DNA from: Catellatospora bangladeshensis
Lineage (GTDB): Bacteria; Actinomycetota; Actinomycetes; Mycobacteriales; Micromonosporaceae
Assembly (NCBI RefSeq): GCF_016862575.1
Contig: NZ_BONF01000017.1
Location: 1 to 64,000, forward strand
Reading direction: 5' to 3'
DNA length: 64,000 nucleotides
Below, in pieces: positions 36,157 through 46,100 of this stretch. The position numbers were made by a program, and so were the translations under genes. Numbering within the stretch: position 1 is the stretch's first letter; every line of letters starts with the position of its first letter. The notes beneath the pieces were generated by a model. It ran no database searches, was not told where the DNA came from, and saw nothing but the letters and a program-made list of their open reading frames with translations.

Positions 36157-37812
36157 TCAGGCTTTGATCACTTCGTCCTCGGCGAGGGACTCGGCCCGTT
36201 GCTGGACCGTGCTGCGCAGCTTGTCGACGTCGGTCTTGACGGCGGCGGCGTCAGCGCCCTGCACCTTGCCGAGCGTGGTCGTGATCTGGTCGAGAGCCTT
36301 CTCGGCCGCCTTATCGGCGTAGATCTTGCCGTACAGCTCGCGGTAGGCATCCTCGTAGGCCTTCTTGAACGCGTTCGACGCCAAGAATCGCTCCTTGAGC
36401 TTGTTGCCACCCATCATCCCGCCGGGCCGCCCGCCTTCTGGAGGGGTGAACCCTTCCGGCAGTTCCATGCCCTCGGGCGGCTGGAAGTCCCCGCCACCGG
36501 GAAAACCGCCCCGGCCGCCGCCCATGGACATGCTGTCGTGTGGACCGGCAGTGGCGCTGCCGCTGAACGTCAGGTTGTGGTCCCAGCTGATGACCTGGAA
36601 CTTCTTGGTGTCGAGGTTGTACCACAGGTAGTAGTTCTTGCCCGGACCCGACATGTCGTCGAAGTTGAGCACCAGGTTCTGCAGGGCCAGGTACTCGGCG
36701 AACGACTCGATGTCGACGTGATCGCCCAGATGGGCGTCGAAGTCGGCATCGGATGCCTCGTTGGCCCACTTCACCAGGTCGATGACCGGCGCGAGGTCGT
36801 GGCTGCCCTTGTTGTTGACCTGCTTGAAGTCCTCGGCGTACTCGGTCGGGTCCTCACCCTGGTAGGTGAACTGCCCGGTGGCCAGGGACTTGTAGAGCAC
36901 GCCGTTGCCGAGCCGGTCGGCGAAGTCCTCGTCCGGGTGCTCGACCAGCAGCCGAGCCTTGACCGGGCGGCCGTTGACCTCGAACGCGGTGTAGGAGTAG
37001 CGCTGCGCCGGCTGACCCGCGGCCTGGGCGACCGCGAGCGACAGGGCCTCGTTGACCACGGTCGAACCGCCGCCCATGCCCGACACCCGCACCGCGACCT
37101 CACTGCGGCCCTGGTATCGGCGGCCGTCAGCGAACTCGTCGAAGCTCATCAGCCACGGCAGTTCCTCGGGCTTGGCGCTGTCCAGGCTCGTCCGCCCGAA
37201 CCCGCCGGGCCCGCCACCCATCATCCCGCCGGGCCGGCCCTGGCCACCGCCGGGGTTGTCGCCCCCGCCGCCGGGCGGCTGCTGCATGCCGCCTTCGGGC
37301 ATGCCGGGGAACCCTCCTTCGGGCATACCCGGGAATCCGCCGCCGCCCGGACCGCCTTCCCGGTCCCCGAACAGCGACCTGGTCTTGCCCTCGTGGGTGA
37401 CGCCGGACAGGGTCGAGTTGCCCTTGAGCCGGATGCCGACGTCGCGGATCAGGGTGCCGTCGATCGTGGCGTCGACGCGCACGTACTCCTTCTCCCCGGT
37501 TGCCATGTACTCGTCGAACATGCGCTGGTAGTCGGCCTCGGCGTAGGTGATCGTCACCGTGTGCGCGACGGTCGCGTCGAACAGGTCGACGGTGCCCTCG
37601 ATGTTCTGGATCACCTCGTCGTGCTTGCCGGAGGCCTGGCTGGTCACGATCGGGGCGATGCGCACGTTGCCGGCGACCACGACCAGCACGGCGACCACGG
37701 CCACGCAGGTGGCCAGCAGTTTCCAGTAGTGGCGTACGCGCACCGGGATGCGGTGCTTGAGCCGGGCCCGCGGCGGCGGCGCCGCGGGCTCCGGTACGGG
37801 GTTGGCTGCCAT
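36157..37812 (-). CDS. CotH-family kinase-like membrane-anchored protein
   Basis: The product is 551 residues from the ATG at 37812; a GTG at 37815 would add one residue. One membrane anchor lies near residues 30-50 (LLATCVAVVAVLVVVAGNV). The CotH domain spans about 80-440 with DVGIRLKGNSTLSG, then RYSYTAFEVNGRPVKARLLV and the kinase-like Asp motif VISWDHNLTFSG. Two Gly/Pro/Met-rich insertions (EGGPGGGGFPGMPEGGFPGM and SMGGGRGGFPGGGDFQPPEG) are low-complexity. CotH proteins are atypical protein kinases of spore coats; the actinobacterial role is unknown. It overlaps the DUF4956 gene by one base (TGATG). Confidence 0.88.
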   Translation of the reverse strand: MAANPVPEPAAPPPRARLKHRIPVRVRHYWKLLATCVAVVAVLVVVAGNVRIAPIVTSQASGKHDEVIQNIEGTVDLFDATVAHTVTITYAEADYQRMFDEYMATGEKEYVRVDATIDGTLIRDVGIRLKGNSTLSGVTHEGKTRSLFGDREGGPGGGGFPGMPEGGFPGMPEGGMQQPPGGGGDNPGGGQGRPGGMMGGGPGGFGRTSLDSAKPEELPWLMSFDEFADGRRYQGRSEVAVRVSGMGGGSTVVNEALSLAVAQAAGQPAQRYSYTAFEVNGRPVKARLLVEHPDEDFADRLGNGVLYKSLATGQFTYQGEDPTEYAEDFKQVNNKGSHDLAPVIDLVKWANEASDADFDAHLGDHVDIESFAEYLALQNLVLNFDDMSGPGKNYYLWYNLDTKKFQVISWDHNLTFSGSATAGPHDSMSMGGGRGGFPGGGDFQPPEGMELPEGFTPPEGGRPGGMMGGNKLKERFLASNAFKKAYEDAYRELYGKIYADKAAEKALDQITTTLGKVQGADAAAVKTDVDKLRSTVQQRAESLAEDEVIKA

Positions 37813-38489
37813 CACAGGTCCGTCTGGTCGTATCCGGTGAGCACGGTGACCCGCTGGCCGGCGGTGAGCTGGCTCAGCGCGGCGATCAGGTCGCCGGGCT
37901 CGCTGCCCTTCTTCAGCCGCACCGTGTACATCAGCTCGGTGAGCGCCCCGCCGCGGATCGACTCCATGCTGACCAGCTCGAACTCGGTGGTGTGCGCGAT
38001 CAGCGCGTCGTTGATGGCGGCGGTGTAGTTGCCCTCCGGCGGGACCTGCACCTTGACGACCTGGCGCTGCACGGACAGCTGGAACCAGGAGAACCGGAAC
38101 ATCACGAAGATCACGAGGCAGATCGCCACGGTCGCGACCACGGCGAGGCTGTAGAAGCGTGTGCCGACGGCCATGCCGACGCCCATGACCAGGAAGATGA
38201 ACCCGACGTCGCGGGTCTCCTTGATGGCGTTGCGGAACCGGACCACCGACAGCGCACCGACCAGTGCGAAGGCCCTGGCGATGTTGGAACCGACGACCAG
38301 CATGATCAGCGAGACGAGCATGCCGAGGATGACGAGGGTCTGCACGTAGGACTGGCTGTAGGACACGTTGCGGTGCGTAGCCCGGTACACCCAGCCGATG
38401 AACGCGCTGAGCAGGAACGCCAGCGACATCGCCATGACGATGTCGGTGACGCTGAACGTGCCGGTGAGGTCCTGGAGTTCGAAGTTCAT
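37812..38489 (-). CDS. DUF4956 membrane protein
   Basis: The product is 225 residues, starting at ATG 38489 in an ATGA overlap with the VTC gene. Four hydrophobic segments occupy about residues 15-145 (IVMAMSLAFLLSAFIGWVY; VILGMLVSLIMLVVGSNIAR; VGFIFLVMGVGMAVGTRFY; VVATVAICLVIFVMFRFSW), followed by a cytosolic ferredoxin-like tail. ALVGALSVVRFRNAIKETRD is the conserved DUF4956 loop. DUF4956 genes recur beside VTC and CotH genes, suggesting a membrane complex. Confidence 0.9.
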   Translation of the reverse strand: MNFELQDLTGTFSVTDIVMAMSLAFLLSAFIGWVYRATHRNVSYSQSYVQTLVILGMLVSLIMLVVGSNIARAFALVGALSVVRFRNAIKETRDVGFIFLVMGVGMAVGTRFYSLAVVATVAICLVIFVMFRFSWFQLSVQRQVVKVQVPPEGNYTAAINDALIAHTTEFELVSMESIRGGALTELMYTVRLKKGSEPGDLIAALSQLTAGQRVTVLTGYDQTDL

Positions 38490-39445
38490 CGGGTTGCTTT
38501 CGTGATCAGCGCCGGTGCGCCTGCAGCGGCGGCTTCGGAGAGGTTCAGGTCGTCGGTGCCCTCGGCCGGGGCGGTGCCCTCGGCGTCGTAGTCGGGGATG
38601 TGGAACAGCGAGCGCGGGGCGCGGCCGAACGCCTCGACGCTCTGGCAGTACTTCGACACGCGCACGACGTTCAGCTCGGCGCGGGCGGCCAGGTCGGTCA
38701 GCCAGTAGGGGACGCGGTCGTTGGCCTTGACCTCCAGCACCGACAGCGACGCCGGGATGATCAGCCGGTTCTCGGCCTCGGAGCCGAGGTCGAACTCGCG
38801 GTCGCGCCCGCGGACCCGGTGGTCGAGGGTGACCCGCAGGCCCAGGTCGGCGTCGCGGCCGACGTAGGCCTCGCGCTGGTAGCCGGTCATCGCCGTCGGC
38901 CGCAGGTCCAGCCCCTGTACCAGGCCCAGGACCTCCTGGATGAAGCCCGTCTGGCCGGGCTTGTGCCGCACCATCTGGCGGCCGTCGCACAGCAGGCGCG
39001 CGTCGCCGTAGGGCATGGCGACGCGGCGCTTCTGGGTGACCCGGTTGACCCGCTGCTTGATCTCGACGTACACGGTGGCGTCGTCGTCGATGGTGGTGCG
39101 GTCGCCGTAGTGGCGCACCCGCAGCTTGCGCCGGAACCGCAGTCCCTCGATCTTCTCCCAGTAGAAGCGCAGCAGCCGGGTGTCGTAGTAGACGCTCCAC
39201 ACGCCGTAGCCGCCCTCGGTGGCGTGACTGTCCAGGTCGAGCCGAGCGCGCAACTCGTCACGGATGGCCGCCAGGCGCTCGGTCGGCACCAGGTACTTGA
39301 TCTCGTAACGGTTGAACGCGTGCAGCGGGCTCGGCGCGCGCAGCGCGTGGCCGGTCTGGTCGTCGGCTGTCCTGCCCGGGACGGGTCGGGCAGGGCCGCC
39401 GCCCTTGTCAGGTCCCGTCGGCGCTGAGCGCGGGCGCAGTCGCAT
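38486..39445 (-). CDS. VTC-domain (polyphosphate polymerase-like) protein
   Basis: The product is 319 residues from the ATG at 39445, which has no strong ribosome site, so the exact start is uncertain. The VTC fold appears as basic and acidic tunnel motifs: NRYEIKYLVP, then GLRFRRKLRVRHYGD, VYVEIKQRVNRVTQKRR, RVTLDHRVRG and LEVKANDRVPYWL. In yeast Vtc4 this domain makes polyphosphate from ATP; bacterial homologues are little studied. It is the first gene of a coupled VTC-DUF4956-CotH operon, divergent from a two-component system. Confidence 0.9.
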   Translation of the reverse strand: MRLRPRSAPTGPDKGGGPARPVPGRTADDQTGHALRAPSPLHAFNRYEIKYLVPTERLAAIRDELRARLDLDSHATEGGYGVWSVYYDTRLLRFYWEKIEGLRFRRKLRVRHYGDRTTIDDDATVYVEIKQRVNRVTQKRRVAMPYGDARLLCDGRQMVRHKPGQTGFIQEVLGLVQGLDLRPTAMTGYQREAYVGRDADLGLRVTLDHRVRGRDREFDLGSEAENRLIIPASLSVLEVKANDRVPYWLTDLAARAELNVVRVSKYCQSVEAFGRAPRSLFHIPDYDAEGTAPAEGTDDLNLSEAAAAGAPALITKATR

Positions 39446-39548
39446 TCGCGTACCATTTCTCTCGCCCCGAGGCCGCCGGTCACTAGGTGAACAGCGGCTG
39501 AATCCGGGGTTTACTGAAGGTGAACACCCGACAGCGTGGTGGCTGAAT

Positions 39549-39659
39549 CTAAGAAACCCCGGTGGAAAGCCTAAGAATTCTTTAAGAAAAGGTCGGAGGC
39601 ACCCGAAACGGCGCATACCAGTGACAGCCGGTGACGAGGACCTAAGAATTGGCTAAGAA
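39549..39659. promoter_or_regulatory. Phased CTAAGAA direct repeats, candidate response-regulator sites
   Basis: CTAAGAA occurs at 39549-39555, 39571-39577, 39642-39648 and 39653-39659, and TTAAGAA at 39582-39588. Within each cluster the spacing is 11 or 22 bases, one or two helix turns, as for OmpR-family dimers. One cluster is nearer the VTC operon and the other about 40-55 bases before the regulator start. The AT-rich repeats stand out in this GC-rich genome. Confidence 0.7.
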
Positions 39660-39697
39660 AACCGCAGGCCAGCCTGGCCGGTCCCTATCGTGGTCCC

Positions 39698-40399
39698 ATG
39701 ACACCGGGTAGCCAGGTACTGGTCGCCGACGACGACGCGTCCGTGCGCCAGTCCCTCGATCGCGCCCTGCGGCTGGAGGGCTACACCGTCCACCTCGCCG
39801 CCGACGGAGCCGAAGCCCTGGCCAAGACCCACGACCTTCGGCCCGACCTGCTGCTGCTCGATGTCATGATGCCGGTGCTGGACGGCCTGGACACCTGCCG
39901 GCGGCTGCGCCAGGCCGCCGACCACACCCCGGTGCTGATGCTCACCGCCCGCGACGCCGTCGCCGACCGCGTCGCCGGCCTGGACGCCGGCGCCGACGAC
40001 TACCTCGTCAAACCCTTCGCCCTGCAGGAACTGCTCGCCCGCATACGTGCCCTGCTGCGGCGCACCACCCCGGCGGCCGCCGCCGACGACGCGCTCAGCA
40101 TCGGCGATCTCACCCTGAACCGCTCCACCCGGCAGGTGCGCCGCGGCGACGTCGCGATCGAGCTGACCCGCACAGAGTTCAGCCTGCTGCAGACCCTGCT
40201 CGAACACCAGGGCCGGGTGCTGTCGCGCGCTCAGCTGTTCGAGCACGTCTGGGGCTTCGACCTCAACCAGTCGTCCAACAGCCTCGACGTGTACATCGGC
40301 TACCTGCGCCGCAAACTCGAAGCCGACGACCGCCCGCGCCTGCTGCACACCGTCCGCGGCGTCGGCTTCGTGCTCCGATCCGGCGAGCAGCGCCCGTGA
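39698..40399 (+). CDS. OmpR-family response regulator
   Basis: The product is 233 residues. The receiver domain (about 1-120) has the acidic pair in [10 protein letters not shown], phospho-acceptor Asp in LLLLDVMMP, Thr in MLTARDA and Lys in DYLVKPF. The winged-helix domain (about 135-228) shows [20 protein letters not shown] and [16 protein letters not shown]. It resembles the MprA/TcrA group. It overlaps the kinase gene (GTGA) and is divergent from the VTC operon; both promoters lie within phased CTAAGAA repeats, suggesting autoregulation and control of the operon. Confidence 0.95.
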   Translation: MTPGSQVLVADDDASVRQSLDRALRLEGYTVHLAADGAEALAKTHDLRPDLLLLDVMMPVLDGLDTCRRLRQAADHTPVLMLTARDAVADRVAGLDAGADDYLVKPFALQELLARIRALLRRTTPAAAADDALSIGDLTLNRSTRQVRRGDVAIELTRTEFSLLQTLLEHQGRVLSRAQLFEHVWGFDLNQSSNSLDVYIGYLRRKLEADDRPRLLHTVRGVGFVLRSGEQRP

Positions 40400-41754
40400 C
40401 CGGCAGGCCTTCGCTGACCAACCGGCTGACCATCATCGCCGCCGCGGCCGTCACCGTGGTGGCCGTCGCGGTCGGGATTCTGGCGCTGCTGGCCCTGCAC
40501 CAGACCCTCATCTCGCAGACCGACCGTGAACTGCAAGCCATCGCCGCAGGACCGCTCAGCGACCTGACCCCGGCCACCGCCGCGAACATCCCGCCGAATC
40601 CGCTGGACGCCCAGCAGGACGTGCGGATGCAGATCCGCTTCCCGACCGGCACCATCACCGTGCCCCGCGCCAGCACGCCGCTGCCGTGGACCGCCGACGA
40701 CGAGGCCGTCGCCTCCGGCGCGCGCGCCCGCAGCACGTACACCGCCGACACCGACCAGGGCCGCTTCCGGGTGCTGACGTTCACCGGCCCACACGGGCAG
40801 ACCATTCAGCTCGCCCGTTCGCTGGCCAGCGCCGATGCCACCGTGCAGCGGTTCGGCACCCTCATCGCGGCGCTGATCGTCGCCGCGGCCGCCGTGGCCG
40901 CCGTCGCCGGCCGGTTCGTCGCCCGCGCCGGGCTGCGCCCCGTCGGCCAGCTCACCGCCGCGGCCACCCATGTCGCCGAGACCCGCGACCTGAGCAGCCC
41001 CATCCCCACCGCCGGCCACGACGAGATCGCCCGGCTCGGACAGGCGTTCAACCACATGCTCACCCGGCTCGGCGACGCCCAGCAGCAGCAACGCGACCTC
41101 ATCGAGGACGCCGCGCACGAGCTGCGCACCCCCATGGCCAGCATGCGCACCAACGTCGAGGTCCTCATCCACGCCGGCGACCGCCTCACCGACGGCGACC
41201 GGACCGCCCTGCTGTCCGACCTCGACCTGCAGAGCGTCGAACTGGCCGACCTCGTCGCCAACCTCGTCGACCTCGCCCGCTCCCGCACCACCGACGAACC
41301 GATGACCGCCGTCGACCTCACCGAGCTGGGCGAGTCGGCGATCAGCCTCGCCGAAGCCCACTTCCCCCAGACCCGGTTCCGGCTGCACGCGCCGGACACC
41401 GTTACCGCCCGGGTCCGGCCGGCGACCCTGCAACGCGCCATGGTCAACCTGCTCGACAACGCCGCCAAGTTCGGGGCTGTCGGCCAGACCGTGGAACTGC
41501 ACCTGAGCACCGGACCCGGGGCGTCCCGCACCGCGCATATCAGCGTCCTGGACCGCAATCCCGTCATCCCCGCCGACGAGCGCGAACGTGTCTTCCACCG
41601 GTTCCACCGGCTGGACACCTCCCGCGCCGTCGCCGGCTCCGGCCTCGGCCTGGCCATCGTGGCGCAGGCCGCCGCAGCCCACAACGGCACCGCCACCGTC
41701 ACGCCCAGACCGGGCGGTGGAAACAGGTTCCAGATCGCCATACCGGCCACATAG
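40396..41754 (+). CDS. Sensor histidine kinase
   Basis: The product is 452 residues from the GTG at 40396. A membrane segment (about 12-36: [20 protein letters not shown]) and a second (about 155-178) flank a roughly 115-residue extracytoplasmic sensor. HAMP (about 178-232) is followed by the H-box [14 protein letters not shown] and ATPase motifs NLLDNAAKF and GSGLGLAIV. The G1 box is unusual: where DxGxG is expected the sequence reads [19 protein letters not shown], so it lacks the glycine-rich DNGPGI form. The signal is unknown. Confidence 0.93.
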   Translation: MTGRPSLTNRLTIIAAAAVTVVAVAVGILALLALHQTLISQTDRELQAIAAGPLSDLTPATAANIPPNPLDAQQDVRMQIRFPTGTITVPRASTPLPWTADDEAVASGARARSTYTADTDQGRFRVLTFTGPHGQTIQLARSLASADATVQRFGTLIAALIVAAAAVAAVAGRFVARAGLRPVGQLTAAATHVAETRDLSSPIPTAGHDEIARLGQAFNHMLTRLGDAQQQQRDLIEDAAHELRTPMASMRTNVEVLIHAGDRLTDGDRTALLSDLDLQSVELADLVANLVDLARSRTTDEPMTAVDLTELGESAISLAEAHFPQTRFRLHAPDTVTARVRPATLQRAMVNLLDNAAKFGAVGQTVELHLSTGPGASRTAHISVLDRNPVIPADERERVFHRFHRLDTSRAVAGSGLGLAIVAQAAAAHNGTATVTPRPGGGNRFQIAIPAT

Positions 41755-41877
41755 GCCGCCCGCACGGTGAACTCCGCTCGTCACGGACATCCGAGCCGCG
41801 TCGTGAGCGCCGGGCCGGCTCCTTTCCGCTGGCCGGTCAGCCGAAACGGCCGCAGGCATCCCGCGCAGCGGCTTCTG

Positions 41878-42035
41878 CGGCCGGGCCGCCGCGGGCAGCA
41901 GCACATAACGCAGCTCGCCGCTGCCGACCATGCCCTGCACTTCGGCGAGAGTCGGCTGCGGAACCGTCGATGCTGATCACAGCCAGTGGCCTGTGGCCGA
42001 TGACGCCACCGATAGCAGCCCTGAGTCCACGATGG
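41878..42035 (-). pseudogene. Possible remnant of a GT39/ArnT-type glycosyltransferase C-terminus
   Basis: On the minus strand, one frame reads VPQPTLAEVQGMVGSGELRY then VLLP (about 41970 to 41890), similar to the conserved tail PTLAQxQxxVxxGxxRYxL of actinobacterial GT39/PMT-like mannosyltransferases. The preceding bases give GHRPLAVISIDGS in a different frame, consistent with a frameshift. There is no start codon or membrane region left. The match is short and the call tentative. I see nothing else in 41755-42138. Confidence 0.35.
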
Positions 42036-42138
42036 GAGGCACCGGACTCATCGGCCGCAGACAGACATGGCGGTCGTATGCAGATGATCGGGACGTTGCA
42101 GGTGACGACGGCTTGCTGTCCCTAGTCCACCCTGTGAA

Positions 42139-42558
42139 TCAGGCGCTCGGCGGGAGAATGACGACCTGGGCGGCGAGAAATCTCGGGGCCATCTCGCAGT
42201 AGCTGTCGGTGAGCAGTTCGGCGACCTCGGTCCAGTCGGTGTGGTCACCGAGGACGACAGCGGCCACGTTAGGGCCCCATGGGGCGCGGAAGAACGGGAA
42301 GCCGCGGGCGGTCAGGCCGAGCAGATCGTCGATGGGCGCGCGAAACGTCATCACAGTCGGCGCCTGGCCGGCGATCGTCAGCCGGGCGTAGTCCGGAAAA
42401 CGCTTCGGGTCCGGCGTGTAGACGTGGCCGACAGTCCGCGCGCGGATCCGCCAGCGGACGCCGATCCAGGCCGGTTCCTCGTACGTTTCAGGCAGCCGTC
42501 GGCAGATCGGTCGCAGCCGCTCCAGGATCTGTGGTGGCACGTCTCCAGGGCCGGACAT
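42139..42558 (-). CDS. MmcQ/YjbR-family protein
   Basis: The product is 139 residues from the ATG at 42558. The family pattern is visible: ILERLRPICRRLPETYEEPA, then GVRWRIRARTVGHVYTPD, PFFRAPWGPNVAAVVLGDH and EVAELLTDSYCEMAPRFLAA. MmcQ/YjbR proteins have a CyaY-like fold and are annotated as DNA-binding, but their role is unclear. It appears monocistronic. Confidence 0.88.
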   Translation of the reverse strand: MSGPGDVPPQILERLRPICRRLPETYEEPAWIGVRWRIRARTVGHVYTPDPKRFPDYARLTIAGQAPTVMTFRAPIDDLLGLTARGFPFFRAPWGPNVAAVVLGDHTDWTEVAELLTDSYCEMAPRFLAAQVVILPPSA

Positions 42559-42713
42559 AGGCCGACAGTAACGGTCGGGAGCGGGGCGGGGTACGGCGGG
42601 AGCACGCCAGCGCCGAGCCTCGCGGATCCCCGTCTGCCTCGGTGTCTTCGTGGTCGGGCGGCTCGGCGAACGTGGCGGCCTGCTCGCGCCTGCGAGCAGA
42701 CCGCATCTGCCGT

Positions 42714-42753
42714 CGTCGAGGGCCCCGAAGGTCAACCTCCGGGGCCCTCGACG
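42714..42753. terminator. Strong hairpin terminator
   Basis: CGTCGAGGGCCCCG (42714-42727) pairs perfectly with CGGGGCCCTCGACG (42740-42753). It lies upstream of the MmcQ gene and past the end of the RHS/small membrane protein unit on the minus strand, so it most likely terminates the latter. The rest of 42559-42924 shows nothing recognisable. Confidence 0.75.
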
Positions 42754-42924
42754 GGTGTGTTGCGACCAGCCGCTAGAAGAGCTGGCTAGCAGCCTGAGAG
42801 CCGATCAAGCACTGGAGGCGGCCTGAACTGCCAGGATCGAGTCAGACGTTCGGGTGCCAGCGGCACGAGACGTTTGGATCCCGCCCTCTGTGGACCTCGT
42901 CTCTCTTGTAGACAGCTCACGCCC

Positions 42925-43134
42925 CTACTTGGTCCTCATACGTCGCCACGCTCGCGTGGCTGCGACAGCGCACGCGACCATGGCGACCACGGCCATCACG
43001 AGGTAGAAGACCAAGCCGATTCTCCGCCCAGCATTCTCCTCCCGCATTAGGTCCGCTACCAGCAGGGCGCTGACGGCCACCAAAAGGACGGCGCTGAGCC
43101 CATACCCGATCACGCGATGTATCACCAGCTGCAT
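42925..43134 (-). CDS. Small two-segment membrane protein overlapping the RHS gene
   Basis: The product is 69 residues: MQLVIHRVIGYGLSAVLLVA and GLVFYLVMAVVAMVACAVAA are two hydrophobic segments separated by a short charged loop (DLMREENAGRR), with a basic tail WRRMRTK. The ATG at 43134 overlaps the last 13 bases of the RHS gene, so translation is probably coupled. Immunity proteins to membrane-active polymorphic toxins are often small membrane proteins in exactly this position. No family is recognised. Confidence 0.7.
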   Translation of the reverse strand: MQLVIHRVIGYGLSAVLLVAVSALLVADLMREENAGRRIGLVFYLVMAVVAMVACAVAATRAWRRMRTK

Positions 43135-46100
43135 CCATCTCGGTAACTACCGGGCACGTAGCTAAGAAGGCCGGTGCCCCAGGGTCGGCTGAGCTGTCCG
43201 CACTTACCGGCCTCGTAGGCGCGATCGAACACCGAGCCCACCCAGAATAGATATCCGGCCACGGCTATCCCAGCGATCACCAGATAAGGCCCGACAGCAG
43301 CGCTGAGCAGGGCGGCGGCGATATGCTTCGCCGCCCAGACCACGCCGGCGCCCAAGGTGGCGAACACTCCCCAGGAGTCCAGCGGCCAGTCATGGAGCCA
43401 GTATCCCAGAAAGCGGGTCTCCGACTTGTTGAACAGGACCTTCTGACCCCACCAGTAGGACTTGCGCTTCCACAGGCCGGTCGTGTCGACACAGTTGACC
43501 GGGTCTGCCGCGCAGTACTCGTACGAATTGGCGTTCCCACCGTAAACTGCGTCGGTGGAGAGGAACCTGCCGCTGCCCGGGGTGTAGATCCGCGCCCCCA
43601 TCAAGACGAATCCGCCAGGATTGTCCGCGGCACGTTGGGCATTGCCGAGCCAGCCGTAGCGCCGGGTGCCGACGCCTTCACTGGGCTGACCGGTCTCGGT
43701 GAACTGGCCGGTGTATGCCAGACCCGCCCCATTGTCGGTCATGCCGGCGACGAAGTCCCCGCGCATGTTGGTCAGCGACCAAACCTTTCCGGTCGCGGTC
43801 TGGACACCGGCTACACCGACGAGGCCGAGGACCGGGCGGGTATAGCTGCCGTCGCCTTCGTCGGTCCAAGACGGGGTGTCCACGTCGGCAGTGAAGTGGT
43901 TAGTCTTCGTGACGTTCGTCCCGGTCTGGTTGTCGGTCCAGGACCTGTACCGGTTCGAGATCACATCCAACGTGTACGTCGCCGTCCGGCTGCCCTGCGT
44001 GATCGAGCGGGCCATGTCGTTGGCGTGGTACGTCACCGCCGCTGAGCCGCTGGCGGGGATCGCGGTGTCCGAGCTGGGCACAGTCAAGGTCCGCCCAACG
44101 GTGTCGTAGGTGTAGCCACTCGAGGTGGCCCGATCCGCGCTGTCGAAGGACCACGTCGTGGTACCTGCCGGACTGGTGGTCTGGCAGTTGCCGTCGTCTG
44201 CCGGGCCGTAGTTCGTCAGGCCAGTGCGGTTGGTCGCGGTGTCATACGTGTACGCGCGGGTGGTGCACTGCCCGTTGACAGCGTCTCCCACACGTGTCAG
44301 CCGGCCCGCCTGGTCGTACCCGAATACCTGAGCCGACAGGCTGGAGGCGCGCGTCAGCCACTGGCCGTGGATGTTAGTGGTCACCTGCTCGTAATAGAGC
44401 GTGCAGTCGGCCTGGCCGCAGTTCGGCTGAGTGTAAGCCAGGCTGACGGTCTCGCCGATCTCGTTCGCCGTGGAGGTCAGGTGCATTCCGTTGGGCCAGA
44501 CCTGGCTGGTCACGTTGCCGCCGACGTCGTAGGAGCCGGAAATGGTTCCGGCGCTCGAATCCGTCACCGATGTGACCAGCCCACGCCGCTCGCTTCCCTC
44601 ATCGTAGGCGTAGGTGCGGGTTGCCTTGCCATCGTTCATCGTCAGCGGACGGCTCGCGATGTCGTAGGTGGTGATGGAGAGATTGCCATCGGCGTCGGTA
44701 TAGCCAGCGTGCCGTCCAAGGCTGTCGTAAGTGCGAACGACCTCGGCCGTGACGAGCGACCCGTTGAGGGTCTGTGTGCGGGTCAGCCATCCGGTGGTCG
44801 GATCGTAGACGTTCTTCCTAACCTGCAGAGCCTCACCCAGACCCGGTGCGGATACGGCTGTCGTAGATGCCCGGCCGGCCAAGTCGTAGGTGGTCGTCGT
44901 CGTACGCAGAGTTCCTGCCGTGGTTGCTTCGGTGACCACGGTGGGCTGACCGTAATAGTCGTACTGGTATGTCGTGGTCGGTAGCGGAGAACCGGATGTC
45001 GGCTGGCCCGCCGCTGCGGTTTGGCAAACCATGCCTTCCCACTCGGCGTGCTGGCCGCACTGGGGATGGGCGCTGTTGGCGGCGCCGCTGTAGTAGACCG
45101 TGAGCCTGGTGGCCGGCGTGGTGTCGGAAGCGCCGCCGGCTGGTGCGGTCTGGCTCACGATCCGGCCATAGGCGTCGTAGCCGGTGCGAGTGATCTGGTT
45201 CAGACCGCCGGGATCCACCGTGACGGCAGTGGGCAGCCGAAGCGACCAGTCGTAGGACGTGTTGGTGGTCCGGGCATCCGCGTCCACCGGCATACCCATG
45301 GCGTCGCGGAAGCGCACGGATTCGACCTCAGAGGTGGGCAGGTTGAAGCTTCCGGCCGGAGCCCCCTGGTCGAAACTAGTCACGGAGTGTGCCCGACCAC
45401 GTACCGCGGCTCCCGATGCCAGCGTGACATCATGCTCAGGCCCGAAGGTCTCGAGCAGTCGTTGACCATCTATGGAGAAGACGCTGATCGTCGAGATAGC
45501 TGCGGCCATCGCCGCCTCGTCGGCGATGCTGTCACTTCCGGAAGCGTCGAGCGCCTGCTGTCGATTGGCGGCATCGAGGCCACGCACGGCGTTGCCATAC
45601 TGGTCATACCATACGGCCGAAATGCCACCCCCAGGTGCGGCGGTGTTGACGGCACGGCCGTTCGCGTCGAGGTAGGTCACCGTGGCGCGTTCGAAGCTCG
45701 AAGGCATCGCGCCTGCGGCCTGGTCCCCGTCGGGAACCTGAGTCGGCGGGAACACCGCCGCTGCTTCCACCGGCGCTTCGGTCTGGCCCCAACGAGCGGT
45801 CTGAGTAACCGACAGGTCATGAGGCGCGCCTGTTCCGGCCGTGGGCACGTGGTAGACAACCGTGGTCTTCGCGATGCCTGCACTGAGCGCCGAGCGTGAG
45901 ACCTGACCGAGGCGGCCCTTCGCGGGATCGGTTGGGATCGTGCTGTACGTGAACTGCCACGGCTCCTGGGCGTTGGGGCGCATTTGCGTGAGGAGACCGT
46001 CGCCGTCGTAGTCGTAGCGCTCGGACAGGTGCTGGCCGTCGTGGTCCAGCCGGGGGTCCCACGACGCGCGCAAGCGGCCGTTGTTGTCGTAGGCGTACCG

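Noticed and set aside
37250-37360. Gly/Pro/Met-rich repeats in the cotH gene as a mobile or CRISPR-like repeat
   Set aside because: They stay in frame within the CotH domain and are short low-complexity protein repeats, not DNA repeat units with spacers.
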